Below are positions 1 to 6,795 of a stretch of 21,552 nt of DNA, in pieces; the stretch's first letter is position 1, and the number at the start of each line of letters is the position of its first letter. Source of the DNA: an uncultured Ruminococcus sp. (GTDB lineage Bacteria > Bacillota > Clostridia > Oscillospirales > Ruminococcaceae); the NCBI GenBank assembly GCA_937910385.1, contig CALEPT010000032.1:1-21552 (forward strand). The letters are read 5' to 3'. Position numbers and translations under genes: made by a program. The notes beneath the pieces are model-generated. The model was not told the DNA's origin. It did not search any database and saw nothing but the letters and a program-made list of their open reading frames with translations.

Positions 1-1421
1 GAACAAAGTTCAATGTGTCGCCCACCGCCGTACATATCGGCTTCAATGGAATTTCTGACTTTATACAGTTTAAAAAGGCAAGCACCTCTTCTTCCGATGA
101 AACCGCCGCGATGCTGTTCAAATACAGCACGGACACGAATGCTATAAATGCCTTGATAAATAAAAACGGGATGTACTTCTACAGGGACTATGCGAATGGG
201 AAAAAGCACGCCGCGTTCACGAGGGACAGCATTAAATTCTACAATACTAATAACGTCGCAATACTCACTATCAATGCCAACGCAGGTCAGATACGCTTTA
301 ATGCTCCACAAACATTTACAGCTACTAGCGGGACAGTTTATAACATACCGAAGTTGATTATCAACGACGACGGTATTACATTCACCACGGGAACATTAAC
401 GGAAAACGCCAGCGGGGATGTGACATACACCTCTGCAATGAAAATAAACGGGAGTAATGGCGTTGTTGTAAATTATGCGGAGTCAGCGAACAAGTTAGCG
501 CAATTCGGCAGTGACGGCTTAAAGTTTTTTACGAACACAAGCCCGTCGACTGCAACAGGGCAAATTTCAACAGAGCTTTATGAATGGAATAATACTAAAA
601 ACGCGCCATACCTCGCCATAATCGGTCGTTTAATCGCGATTGGTTCAAGTTCCAACAGCGACGGAGACAGGCTGTTATGTTATCCTGACGGGCAATTAAC
701 ATACGGCTTGCCTGGGCAAAATACTAATGCGTTCCGTGCGTGCGCAAGTACACAATTAGGCTATACGCCCACACTTGGCAAGAAATATTACTTTCACATA
801 GCAAATACCTATTGCAGTGGCAGTATCGAGGCGACCGAGACGATTTGCGCTCAGGACTTGCGTGTAACTAATTCGTCATATTCAAAAACTATTCAAACAA
901 CTTCGCTTTCCTTCTCAAGTACCGTCTGCAAGATATATAATTACGGCGAAGTATTACGCATTTACGGGTCATCTGAAAAAACCTACTTCATAGATTTCCA
1001 TAGGTATTATGAAAACGGCTTCGGAATACACGTTGCACCTGCTACAATCTTCTATAATGGAGTAAACGCAACAGTTACCGCGCCTTCCGATGCCCGTTTA
1101 AAGAAAAACATTTCCCCGTCTACGCTAAAGGCTCTTGAAGCACTCACGGCGATAGATATTAAATCTTTCGACTGGATAAAGGACAACAGGCACGTTAAAG
1201 CAGGTATTATCGCGCAACAGTTGAAAGAGATAGCACCTGAACTTGTGTCAGGCGAAGATGAACTTGCAATCAGCACAGGCGATTTACTCAATTATTGTGT
1301 TAAAGCAATACAGGAGCTTGCGGAAATTGTCGGGTACAAACCAAAACGAAAAGCGGAATGGGTAGACCCTTATACGCTTGAAGAAAAGCTTGAATACGTT
1401 AATAACCATACAGGAGGTTAA
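1..1421 (+). CDS. Tail fibre/tip protein with C-terminal S74 chaperone domain (5' end cut off)
   Basis: The reading frame is open to the left edge, so the true start lies outside the window; the first in-window start codon is a GTG at 15. The first ~350 residues visible are Thr/Ser/Asn/Gly-rich and beta-repeat-like, as in receptor-binding fibres. From residue ~358 (counted from the GTG) comes SDARLKKNI, then FDWIKD, AGIIAQQL and the final helix region. This is the Peptidase_S74 intramolecular chaperone of endosialidase. In that family it drives trimerisation of the fibre and then cuts itself off at the Ser of the S-D-x-R motif; Ser and Asp are both present here. The gene is last of the large tail genes and is followed 4 nt later by a small gene. 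The adsorption role is inferred from family and position; the receptor is unknown. Confidence 0.85.
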   Translation, partial: TKFNVSPTAVHIGFNGISDFIQFKKASTSSSDETAAMLFKYSTDTNAINALINKNGMYFYRDYANGKKHAAFTRDSIKFYNTNNVAILTINANAGQIRFNAPQTFTATSGTVYNIPKLIINDDGITFTTGTLTENASGDVTYTSAMKINGSNGVVVNYAESANKLAQFGSDGLKFFTNTSPSTATGQISTELYEWNNTKNAPYLAIIGRLIAIGSSSNSDGDRLLCYPDGQLTYGLPGQNTNAFRACASTQLGYTPTLGKKYYFHIANTYCSGSIEATETICAQDLRVTNSSYSKTIQTTSLSFSSTVCKIYNYGEVLRIYGSSEKTYFIDFHRYYENGFGIHVAPATIFYNGVNATVTAPSDARLKKNISPSTLKALEALTAIDIKSFDWIKDNRHVKAGIIAQQLKEIAPELVSGEDELAISTGDLLNYCVKAIQELAEIVGYKPKRKAEWVDPYTLEEKLEYVNNHTGG

Positions 1422-1425
1422 AGAT

Positions 1426-1650
1426 ATGGCAAATGACACAACACCACTCTCAGTAATTATGGAGAGCGCAAGAACGGAACTAATCACCGCTTTTAATGAA
1501 GCCGCGCAGAAGTCAAGACTCCCGGCATTCCTGCTTGAGGGAATTGTCGAGGGATTGCTTGCCGACATTCGCGCCCGAAAGAACGCGGAGCTTGCGGCGG
1601 AAGTAAAAACGGTAAACGAGCAGAAAAAGGAGGTTGAAGATAATGGCTGA
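1426..1650 (+). CDS. Small conserved phage protein of unknown function
   Basis: 74 residues from the ATG at 1426, chosen because AGGAGG (1412-1417) sits 8 nt upstream; an earlier in-frame start at 1378 would overlap the fibre gene and lacks such a site. The sequence is mostly helical and charged, with MESARTELITAFNEAAQ at the front and a Lys/Glu-rich tail, and it has no membrane segment. It lies between the tail fibre and another tail-associated gene and its stop overlaps the next start (ATGGCTGA). It could be a tail assembly helper, but no family is recognised with certainty. Confidence 0.75.
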   Translation: MANDTTPLSVIMESARTELITAFNEAAQKSRLPAFLLEGIVEGLLADIRARKNAELAAEVKTVNEQKKEVEDNG

Positions 1651-2536
1651 CGTTAGAATTTCCGATTTATCAACTATCAGCACTTTAAACGGCAGCGACT
1701 TATTTATTGCCGAACAGTCGAGCGCAGGCACAGGAGCGGTTACATATACCACGCTCAAAAATACACTCTTGGGAACGTCGGGAATAACCCGCTTGGGAGG
1801 CACCGACGTGTGCTCCGCGATAAATAGGCTTAACACGCTCTCCGATTATGGCTCAGCCGCGAGGCATAACTCAATCGGCAGGGGCTCGTCGCTTGGCACA
1901 TCGGTAACGTCTACTCAGTGGACACAGATAAAGAGCGGAACTTTTCAGGGCTTATATATCGGCGATTATTGGACGATAGGCGGAGTAAACTACCGTATCG
2001 CCGCTTTTGATTACTATTTAAGTAAAAAAAGCCTTTCAACTCATCACGTCGTGATAGTCCCCGACACGAATCTTGTTTCAAATGTGGCTATGAATACAAC
2101 ACGAGACGCAACTGGCGGGTATTATGGAACGTCGATGTATACGACAACGATAGATGCCGCAAGGACGACTGTACAAAACGCGTTCGGCTCGGCACATATT
2201 TTAAGTCACGACATAGATATATCAAATGCGGCATCCGGTGGCGTTGTAACAGGCTGGCAGAGTGCAACTGTTGACATTGCACTGATGACACTGGCGAATT
2301 TGTACGGCTTGACAACAAGTGTGCCCTCTGCGTCTCAGTTTATTGACGAGGATAGACAGCAGTTCCCACTGTTCTTTCTGTTCCCCGAATTGCAGACTAT
2401 TAACGCGCTATATTGGCTACGTGACGTAATGACCGACTCAGCTTTTGTATCAATGGGTTCGTCCGCCGCGTCGAGAAGATACGCGGACTCGGCGACGTGC
2501 GGTATCCGTCCGTCATTCTGCATTTATCAGGCATAA
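1643..2536 (+). CDS. Phage tail-associated protein with lectin-like C-terminal region
   Basis: 297 residues from ATG 1643, preceded by AAAAAGGAGG (1625-1633). The N-terminal ~50 residues (ISDLSTISTLNGSDLFIAEQ) look like the short anchor segment found at the start of many phage tail and fibre proteins. The C-terminal ~100 residues contain LYWLRDV, a Ser-rich stretch and a terminal GIRPSFCI. This W-L-R ... G-I-R-P-x-F pattern is typical of DUF6273-type, C-type-lectin-like domains of Clostridia phage surface proteins. I infer a virion surface protein that binds host or mucosal sugars or protein. A resemblance to targets of diversity-generating retroelements was considered, but no reverse transcriptase or template repeat is in the window. 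Confidence 0.65.
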   Translation: MADVRISDLSTISTLNGSDLFIAEQSSAGTGAVTYTTLKNTLLGTSGITRLGGTDVCSAINRLNTLSDYGSAARHNSIGRGSSLGTSVTSTQWTQIKSGTFQGLYIGDYWTIGGVNYRIAAFDYYLSKKSLSTHHVVIVPDTNLVSNVAMNTTRDATGGYYGTSMYTTTIDAARTTVQNAFGSAHILSHDIDISNAASGGVVTGWQSATVDIALMTLANLYGLTTSVPSASQFIDEDRQQFPLFFLFPELQTINALYWLRDVMTDSAFVSMGSSAASRRYADSATCGIRPSFCIYQA

Positions 2537-2553
2537 GGGGAGGGGTAATAATA

Positions 2554-2862
2554 ATGTATAGCATAACATTAGCTGACGGCAGTATTCTTCGCAATTTGGA
2601 GCTTGACGGAAATAATTACATTTCACCCGAAGAACTCACCGCCGACGATTTTGATGGAAAACTTTCATCTGTCACTATTGACGACGGCGAGGGCTACAGC
2701 GAGACTATAGCCGACTGTGTTCTTTATCGTTGCATACCCGAAAGAGGCGGAAAAACGCGCTTGATTATCGGAGAAAAGACCGAGAAGATGAAGCAGGAAG
2801 ACCGCAACACGGAGCTTGAACTTGCTCTTACAGAGCTTTATGAGATGATTATAGGAGGCTGA
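2554..2862 (+). CDS. Conserved phage hypothetical protein
   Basis: 102 residues from ATG 2554, preceded by GGGGAGGGG (2537-2545). The protein starts MYSITLADGSILRNLELDGN, a pattern common in small proteins encoded between tail genes and lysis genes in Clostridia prophages. The middle reads SVTIDDGEGYSETIADC and the C-terminus is a charged helix (KMKQEDRNTELELALTELYEMIIGG). No signal peptide or membrane segment is visible. Its position before the CD1375-like protein and holin supports a tail-end or lysis-cassette role, but the function is unknown. Confidence 0.75.
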   Translation: MYSITLADGSILRNLELDGNNYISPEELTADDFDGKLSSVTIDDGEGYSETIADCVLYRCIPERGGKTRLIIGEKTEKMKQEDRNTELELALTELYEMIIGG

Positions 2863-2866
2863 TACA

Positions 2867-2971
2867 ATGGCGAAAGTATACGCGAACCTTATACGCAAGG
2901 GGTTAAAGACTATCGACGACGTTCCCGAAGCTATCAGGGATGATGTACAGGCAATATTGGACGGTGACTGA
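2867..2971 (+). CDS. CD1375-like very small phage protein
   Basis: 34 residues, starting at ATG 2867, 9 nt after AGGAGG (2853-2858), which lies in the end of the preceding gene. The sequence pattern K-V-Y-A-x-L-I-x-K-G-L-K-T-x-D-D-V-P-E matches the CD1375 family of tiny proteins that sit just upstream of holin genes in Clostridia phages. Function in that family is not established. It ends 1 nt before the next start codon, so the two are translationally linked. Confidence 0.75.
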   Translation: MAKVYANLIRKGLKTIDDVPEAIRDDVQAILDGD

Positions 2972-2972
2972 T

Positions 2973-3176
2973 ATGGACTGGAAGAGAAAGCTCACAAGCC
3001 GCAAGTTTTGGGCGGCGGTTGCGGGTTTTGTATCAATGCTTGTTATCGCCCTCGGCAAGAACGCGGAGACGGCTCAAACGGTCACAGGGCTTATAATGGC
3101 GGGGGCTTCGCTCGTGGCGTATATGATAGGTGAGGGGCTTGCGGATAATGGAGGAAGTAACGATGGCAACAGTTAA
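2973..3176 (+). CDS. Holin-like small membrane protein
   Basis: 67 residues from ATG 2973. An N-terminal basic stretch (MDWKRKLTSRKFW) is followed by two hydrophobic segments at about residues 13-27 and 36-55, separated by KNAETAQ, and a short polar tail. This topology and the K-x-x-L-T-S-R-K-F-W start are typical of small phage holins and holin-like proteins in Firmicutes. Such proteins form membrane lesions that release or activate the endolysin. It lies directly upstream of the GH25 lysozyme and its 3' end overlaps the start of that gene by 14 nt. The start at 2973 gives the expected basic N-terminus. Confidence 0.7.
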   Translation: MDWKRKLTSRKFWAAVAGFVSMLVIALGKNAETAQTVTGLIMAGASLVAYMIGEGLADNGGSNDGNS

Positions 3177-3924
3177 AGGTATTGACATATCTACATACCA
3201 AAAGACGGCGGACTTTGCCAAAATCAAGGCGGCTGGTTACAGTTTTGTAATAATTCGTGCAGGATATGGCAGGTCTACATCTCAAAAGGACGCGATGTTC
3301 GAGTCGCACTATAAAGGCGCGAAAGCGGCGGGGCTGGGTGTAGGGTGCTACTGGTACGGGTACGCTACTAACACCACGGCGGCGAAGCTTGAAGCGACTT
3401 GCTTTAAAGAAGTAATAAAGGGGAAACAATTCGACTATCCTGTTTATTACGATGTGGAGGAAGGCGCAACGCTCAAGCTCGGCAAGACGGCTGTATCTAA
3501 TATCATCAAGGCTTTTTGCGACGATATGGAAGCGGCAGGATATTACACGGGGCTGTATATGTCAAAGTCGCATCTTGTAGACTACACCACGGACGCTATA
3601 CAGAAAAGATATACCTTGTGGGTCGCACAGTATTACACTAAATGCACATATTCGGGGGCTGGCAAGGTGGATATGTGGCAGAAAGCTTCTGACGGCAAAG
3701 TAAACGGCTTATCTGGCAATATCGACCTTGACGAATGCTATGTTGACTTCCCGACCATCATCAAGAGCGGCGGATATAACGGCTACACTAAATCCACGAC
3801 AGAAAAGACTACTACCTATACCGTGACCGTCAGCGGCATAAAGACAAAGAGCGAGGCGGAGAAGCTTGTCAGCACTATCAAGACCGCAGGATATACAGGC
3901 AAAATAACAGAGGTGTCAAAATGA
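3163..3924 (+). CDS. Endolysin: GH25 lysozyme (N-acetylmuramidase)
   Basis: 253 residues from ATG 3163, with GGAGG at 3150-3154. Residues ~1-200 form a GH25 (Lyz-like) barrel: KGIDISTYQ at the N-terminus supplies the first conserved Asp, VIIRAGYG follows, then YPVYYDVEE carries the paired acidic residues of the active site, and LWVAQY and VDMWQ close the barrel. GH25 enzymes cut the beta-1,4 bond between N-acetylmuramic acid and N-acetylglucosamine. After a Thr/Lys linker (~215-225), the last ~35 residues (YTVTVSGIKTKSEAEKLVS) look like a SPOR-type peptidoglycan-binding repeat. There is no signal peptide, so release depends on a holin. Its stop overlaps the next start (ATGA). Confidence 0.93.
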   Translation: MATVKGIDISTYQKTADFAKIKAAGYSFVIIRAGYGRSTSQKDAMFESHYKGAKAAGLGVGCYWYGYATNTTAAKLEATCFKEVIKGKQFDYPVYYDVEEGATLKLGKTAVSNIIKAFCDDMEAAGYYTGLYMSKSHLVDYTTDAIQKRYTLWVAQYYTKCTYSGAGKVDMWQKASDGKVNGLSGNIDLDECYVDFPTIIKSGGYNGYTKSTTEKTTTYTVTVSGIKTKSEAEKLVSTIKTAGYTGKITEVSK

Positions 3925-4145
3925 TAGATAAACAGGACTTGACCGACCTTCAAGACCGCTTCGATTTAAGGTATGTCAAGCGCGAGGAATGCGAGGATAA
4001 CCGTGGTGAAATAATGCTCAATTTGCACCGCGACGACAAACGCCTTGCCGTTATAGAGCAACAGCAGAAAATCAATAACTGGTTGACTCTTGCCATCGCA
4101 AGCGGTATAATAGCTCTTGTAATAAAAGTGTTCGTGGGAGGCTGA
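3921..4145 (+). CDS. XhlA-like lysis-associated membrane protein
   Basis: 74 residues from ATG 3921, overlapping the lysozyme stop by 4 nt, so expression is coupled to it. The first ~50 residues are polar and helical (QDLTDLQDRFDLRYVKREE ... RDDKRLAVIEQQQKI), and residues ~52-70 form one membrane helix (WLTLAIASGIIALVIKVFV). A coiled-coil front end with one C-terminal membrane span is the layout of haemolysin XhlA-type proteins, which act with holin and endolysin in Firmicute phages. The role is inferred from this layout and from its place in the lysis cassette. Confidence 0.65.
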   Translation: MIDKQDLTDLQDRFDLRYVKREECEDNRGEIMLNLHRDDKRLAVIEQQQKINNWLTLAIASGIIALVIKVFVGG

Positions 4146-4146
4146 A

Positions 4147-4371
4147 ATGAACTGTTCAGACTGCGGCAGAGCAATACCGTATATAGCGCACGAGGCGGAT
4201 ATGTCACGGCTTGAGCGGACTATCAAAAGGCTGTGGATACTGTGCCTTGTTTTGATTGTGTTGTTTGTCGGCACAAACATCGGATGGCTTGTATATGAAA
4301 GTCAGCTTGAAGAAATATCATCATCAGAAGAAGTCCAACAAGAACAACACAAGTTGTATGGTGAAAATTAA
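4147..4371 (+). CDS. Small phage membrane protein, last gene of the late operon
   Basis: 74 residues starting 1 nt after the preceding stop; GGGAGGC (4136-4142) is the likely ribosome site. A CSDC pair near the N-terminus could bind a metal only with a partner, since no second pair is present. Residues ~19-28 are basic, then one membrane helix follows (WILCLVLIVLFVGTNIGWLVY), then an acidic and Gln-rich tail. The segment S-R-L-E-R-T-x-x-R-L-W-I with a single span is a recurring type in Clostridia phage lysis cassettes. It is possibly an antiholin or a spanin-like partner; the function is not known. Confidence 0.65.
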   Translation: MNCSDCGRAIPYIAHEADMSRLERTIKRLWILCLVLIVLFVGTNIGWLVYESQLEEISSSEEVQQEQHKLYGEN

Positions 4372-4380
4372 AATTATATC

Positions 4381-4409
4381 TTGACATATACAATATCTTG
4401 TGTTAAAAT
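4381..4409 (+). promoter_or_regulatory. Sigma70-type promoter for a possible small RNA
   Basis: TTGACA (4381-4386), a 17-bp spacer and TAAAAT (4404-4409) lie just after the last late gene and point into a region without a + strand gene. Transcription would start near 4416. The only thing downstream before the hairpin terminator at 4544 is structured non-coding sequence. Confidence 0.55.
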
Positions 4410-4411
4410 TA

Positions 4412-4578
4412 GAAAAAACAAGGTTTTTTCATCCATTCCATGTTGCGGCAAGATGGCTCTTTGTGTTTTCTCTCCATTTTGCCGCTTGGTAAAAAATCTC
4501 CTTTTTCTCGGTTTTCTTTGTTTTCATCCTCCAAACAATAAAAACTCTCTATAGTTGCCCTACAGAGAGTTTTTATTA
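4412..4578 (+). ncRNA. Candidate small structured RNA between lysis genes and integrase
   Basis: Downstream of the promoter at 4381-4409 there is a hairpin at 4412-4430 (8-bp stem, 3-nt loop), a 12-bp stem at 4445-4456/4474-4485 with one G-U pair, a pyrimidine-rich single-stranded stretch containing TCTCCTTTTT and CATCCTCC, and then a terminator hairpin at 4544-4575. The order promoter, stems, CU-rich loop, terminator is the usual layout of a regulatory RNA of ~165 nt. The CU-rich parts are complementary to Shine-Dalgarno sequences. The alternative is plain intergenic DNA that holds attP. No known RNA family is recognised. Confidence 0.35.
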
Positions 4579-4580
4579 TT
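4543..4580. terminator. Bidirectional intrinsic terminator
   Basis: AAAACTCTCT and AGAGAGTTTT form a 10-bp perfect stem with a 13-nt loop; T-rich sequence follows on both strands. It would end the candidate small RNA and late transcripts on the + strand, and recombinase transcripts on the - strand (recombinase stop at 4588). Confidence 0.75.
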
Positions 4581-4587
4581 TTATGCG

Positions 4588-6135
4588 TTATTTTACATAA
4601 CACAGGGAAGAAACAACCAAAAAACTATCATAAATAACGGTAGTGTTCGGATTTTCTTTTAATGGTGGACAACCAGTTGCAAAATCCGAACACCCGTCCA
4701 GTTTTACGGTTCGCGTCTGCTGGGGTGAAAGATTGTATACAATCGTAAGCTTGTACCATCCGTCGGGTTCGTCCCAAACTGTGACGGAGTTTATGAGCAT
4801 ATCAATAATGTATTTTTGGAAATTGGGATCATCACAATTTCCTCTTGTGAATTTTGATAACCACCAGACCACCTGATCACGATCAAGCACGATATAGTTT
4901 GACATAGCCTCATCTATGCGCTTTTCAATATCTTTCTTTTGTTCTTCAAGTTCTTTAAGACGACGGAAAAGAGCGACGGAATCAGAGCCTTGTTCTGCAA
5001 GCTTGAACAGATTGCTAATGCGTTTTTCTAAATCCGCAAGATCTTCCCGAAGTCCGGGTATAACTTTATCATTTTGTATATCCTCCAGGTTTTGCTTAAT
5101 CGCCATATCTGCAATTTCTTCAATGCGTTTAGGCGTAAGCAATTTTAATGCCTCCTCTACCACTGCTTGCTCTATCCATTCTTTTTTGAGCGGCTTCTTA
5201 TCACAAGAACCGGTTTTTTTTCGTTTTCCGCAGGTATAGTAATTGTAAACCCGACCTGTTGCGCTGTGACCGCTTTCGCCCAACATAGCAGTGCCGCAAT
5301 GACCGCAAAAAAGCTTTTGTGCAAGTAAATAATCCACTTTTGCCTTTCCTCTTGCCGGAGCTTTTGCATTACTTTTCAACATACGCCCTACCGCCTTAAA
5401 AGTTTCCTCGTCAATAATCTGGGGCATACCGCCCTCTATACGAATATCTTGATATGTAAAAACGCCTGTATACCGTTCGTTCCGGAACATAACGTGAAAC
5501 GAATTTTTATTGAATTTATTGTTTCTTGCCGTCCGATACCCCTTTGCATTAAAGGAATTGCTTATTTCCGTAACCGTTTCCCCCGCAGCATAACGCTTAA
5601 AAGCTTCACGCACAATCTGCGCCGCAGGTTCGTCAATAACGTATTTTTTGTTTTCAATCTTATAGCCCAACGGAACCGCGCCAACGCTGTTTGCCTTATA
5701 CGCACTTTCGCGCATACCGCGTGTTATTTTTTGCGACAATTCCTTTGAATAAAACTCTGCCATCCCCTCAAGTACAGCTTCTAATATCACACCTTCGGGG
5801 CTATCGGAAATGTTTTCTGTTGCAGAAATGACTTTTACACCGTTCTTTTTTAATTTTGCTTTGAAAGTCGCCGCGTCATATCTGTTTCGAGCAAAACGGT
5901 CGAGCTTATACACGACCACGCCCTGCCATTGACAGCGGTCGCTATCTCGGATCATTCGGTTAAATTCTATCCGCTTCTCGGTGTCCTTAAAAGCGGATGC
6001 CGCACGGTCAATATATTTGCCGACTACGGTATAACCTTCGCGTTCGCAAAACTCCATGCAAATGCGCTCTTGCCCCTCTATTGACTGTTCTGTCTGTCTG
6101 TCGCTTGAATAGCGCATATATAATACAACATTCAT
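4588..6135 (-). CDS. Large serine recombinase (phage integrase)
   Basis: 515 residues. The N-terminal catalytic domain (1-~145) has YMRYSSDRQ, where Ser10 is the likely nucleophile in the R-x-S motif, and KLDRFARNR with Arg80 and Arg83. A recombinase DNA-binding domain follows (~155-250), then a zinc ribbon starting FCGHCGTAM with further Cys at YTCGKRKKTGSC, then a coiled coil (~LREDLADLEKRISNLF ... LKELEEQKKDIEKRI). This is the full large-serine-recombinase layout; such enzymes join attP to attB without DNA supercoiling and need a directionality factor to reverse. The gene runs against the lysis genes and follows the repressor by 57 nt, so both are probably on one lysogenic transcript. The start at 6135 is supported by AAAGGA about 8 nt upstream. 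Confidence 0.95.
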   Translation of the reverse strand: MNVVLYMRYSSDRQTEQSIEGQERICMEFCEREGYTVVGKYIDRAASAFKDTEKRIEFNRMIRDSDRCQWQGVVVYKLDRFARNRYDAATFKAKLKKNGVKVISATENISDSPEGVILEAVLEGMAEFYSKELSQKITRGMRESAYKANSVGAVPLGYKIENKKYVIDEPAAQIVREAFKRYAAGETVTEISNSFNAKGYRTARNNKFNKNSFHVMFRNERYTGVFTYQDIRIEGGMPQIIDEETFKAVGRMLKSNAKAPARGKAKVDYLLAQKLFCGHCGTAMLGESGHSATGRVYNYYTCGKRKKTGSCDKKPLKKEWIEQAVVEEALKLLTPKRIEEIADMAIKQNLEDIQNDKVIPGLREDLADLEKRISNLFKLAEQGSDSVALFRRLKELEEQKKDIEKRIDEAMSNYIVLDRDQVVWWLSKFTRGNCDDPNFQKYIIDMLINSVTVWDEPDGWYKLTIVYNLSPQQTRTVKLDGCSDFATGCPPLKENPNTTVIYDSFLVVSSLCYVK

Positions 6136-6192
6136 TGATTTAGTTCCTTTAATCTATTGTAAATAAAAAAAACCTCGTTAGGAACAATTTTG

Positions 6193-6552
6193 TTACCCGA
6201 CAAAATCCGAAGCTGTTGCTGCAATGTTTTTTTTCTGCATATCGTCTCTGATATTCATTACCGCTTGAATTATACGGAATTTACCCTCTTCGTTTGTTTC
6301 CCGGAACATTGTGAGGAGGGTTTTTTCTTGTTTTGATATAAGCGGCGCACTACTGTCCGTCAATCCGAGCAGGTAATCGACAGATACGCCAAAATAGCGT
6401 GACAGCTTTATAAGCGTTTTTCCATCGGGCAATGTATCTTTTTCAGCCCAGTAGTTAAACTGATTTTTCCCTATTTTGAGGTTTTCAGACAGATCTTTCC
6501 ACTTGATATTTTTCTCTTGCATAAGAGCTTTTAGCCGATCATTAACAGTCAT
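6193..6552 (-). CDS. XRE-family phage repressor (CI-like), no peptidase domain
   Basis: 119 residues from the ATG at 6552, with GGAGGA just upstream. An HTH_3 domain covers ~5-62: KWKDLSENLKIGKNQFNYWAE is the helix-turn-helix and LSRYFGVSVDYLLGL the typical end of the domain. The remaining ~50 residues are helical, probably for dimer formation. There is no S24/LexA peptidase domain, so RecA-driven self-cleavage is not expected and induction must use another route. It faces the integrase-proximal side of the switch region, and the dyads at 6567-6618 are the best candidates for its operators. Likely role: keep the early promoter at 6598-6626 off in the lysogen. Confidence 0.9.
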   Translation of the reverse strand: MTVNDRLKALMQEKNIKWKDLSENLKIGKNQFNYWAEKDTLPDGKTLIKLSRYFGVSVDYLLGLTDSSAPLISKQEKTLLTMFRETNEEGKFRIIQAVMNIRDDMQKKNIAATASDFVG

Positions 6553-6566
6553 TAGTCCTCCTAAAG

Positions 6567-6582
6567 GTTACAAAGTTGTAAC
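6567..6582. promoter_or_regulatory. Perfect inverted repeat in the repressor leader
   Basis: GTTACAAAGTTGTAAC has 7-bp arms (GTTACAA/TTGTAAC) around AG. It lies 15 bp upstream of the repressor start and just beyond the operator-like pair. It may bind the repressor itself (autoregulation) or the Cro-like protein. Confidence 0.5.
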
Positions 6583-6583
6583 A

Positions 6584-6618
6584 CCCTATCTTAGGGGTTG
6601 ACAACCCCTATTTTAGGG
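6584..6618. promoter_or_regulatory. Tandem operator-like dyads overlapping the early promoter
   Basis: CCCTATCTTAGGG (6584-6596) and CCCTATTTTAGGG (6606-6618) share 5-bp arms and a 3-bp centre and are 22 bp apart centre to centre, i.e. two helical turns on the same DNA face. A third dyad, GGGGTTGACAACCCC (6594-6608), spans the gap. The first copy touches the -35 box and the second fills the promoter spacer, so a bound repressor dimer pair would block RNA polymerase. Confidence 0.7.
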
Positions 6619-6626
6619 ATTATAAT
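6598..6626 (+). promoter_or_regulatory. Early lytic promoter (PR-like), perfect consensus
   Basis: TTGACA (6598-6603), 17-bp spacer, TATAAT (6621-6626). It reads toward the Cro-like gene at 6796, giving a leader of about 160 nt. Operator-like dyads cover the -35 box and spacer. Confidence 0.85.
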
Positions 6627-6731
6627 GTAAACAACAAGTATACAAGCGAAAAGCGAATAAAAGAACCTCCACGGGCAAACAAGGGAGCTCGCTCCGTCGG
6701 TCTCTTATGGCTATAAAGTTTTGGCGAACTG

Positions 6732-6760
6732 ATTATAGCACATTGCTCTTTTCTTGTCAA
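6732..6760 (-). promoter_or_regulatory. Leftward promoter for repressor/integrase, perfect consensus
   Basis: On the - strand this reads TTGACA (6760-6755), 17-bp spacer, TATAAT (6737-6732). Transcription would begin near 6725, run through ~170 nt of leader and enter the repressor gene. It faces the PR-like promoter, so the two transcripts overlap by roughly 90 bp. The adjacent dyad CTTGTTTACAAG (6761-6772) lies next to the -35 box and may be a Cro-like site. Confidence 0.75.
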
Positions 6761-6795
6761 CTTGTTTACAAGAATTAAAGGAAAGGAGAAGCGGA

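Larger units (their letters stand above)
6553..6795. promoter_or_regulatory. Lysis/lysogeny switch region
   Basis: This 243-bp gap between the repressor and the Cro-like gene holds the palindrome (6567-6582), the operator-like dyads (6584-6618), the rightward promoter (6598-6626) and the leftward promoter (6732-6760). The remaining part (about 6640-6730) is leader sequence for both transcripts, with a small dyad GGAGCTCGCTCC (6686-6697). No ORF longer than a few codons with a good ribosome site is visible in it. Confidence 0.75.

Noticed and set aside
2400..2536. Diversity-generating retroelement variable region
   Set aside because: The lectin-like ending is suggestive, but there is no reverse transcriptase, accessory gene or template repeat in the window.
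4409..4603. 64-codon - strand ORF and a 32-codon ORF (MKTKKTEKK...) in the lysis-integrase gap
   Set aside because: The ribosome site of the shorter one touches its ATG, neither matches a family, and both cross hairpins and the terminator.
6709..6780. 23-codon ORF in the early leader
   Set aside because: It overlaps the leftward promoter and has no ribosome site.
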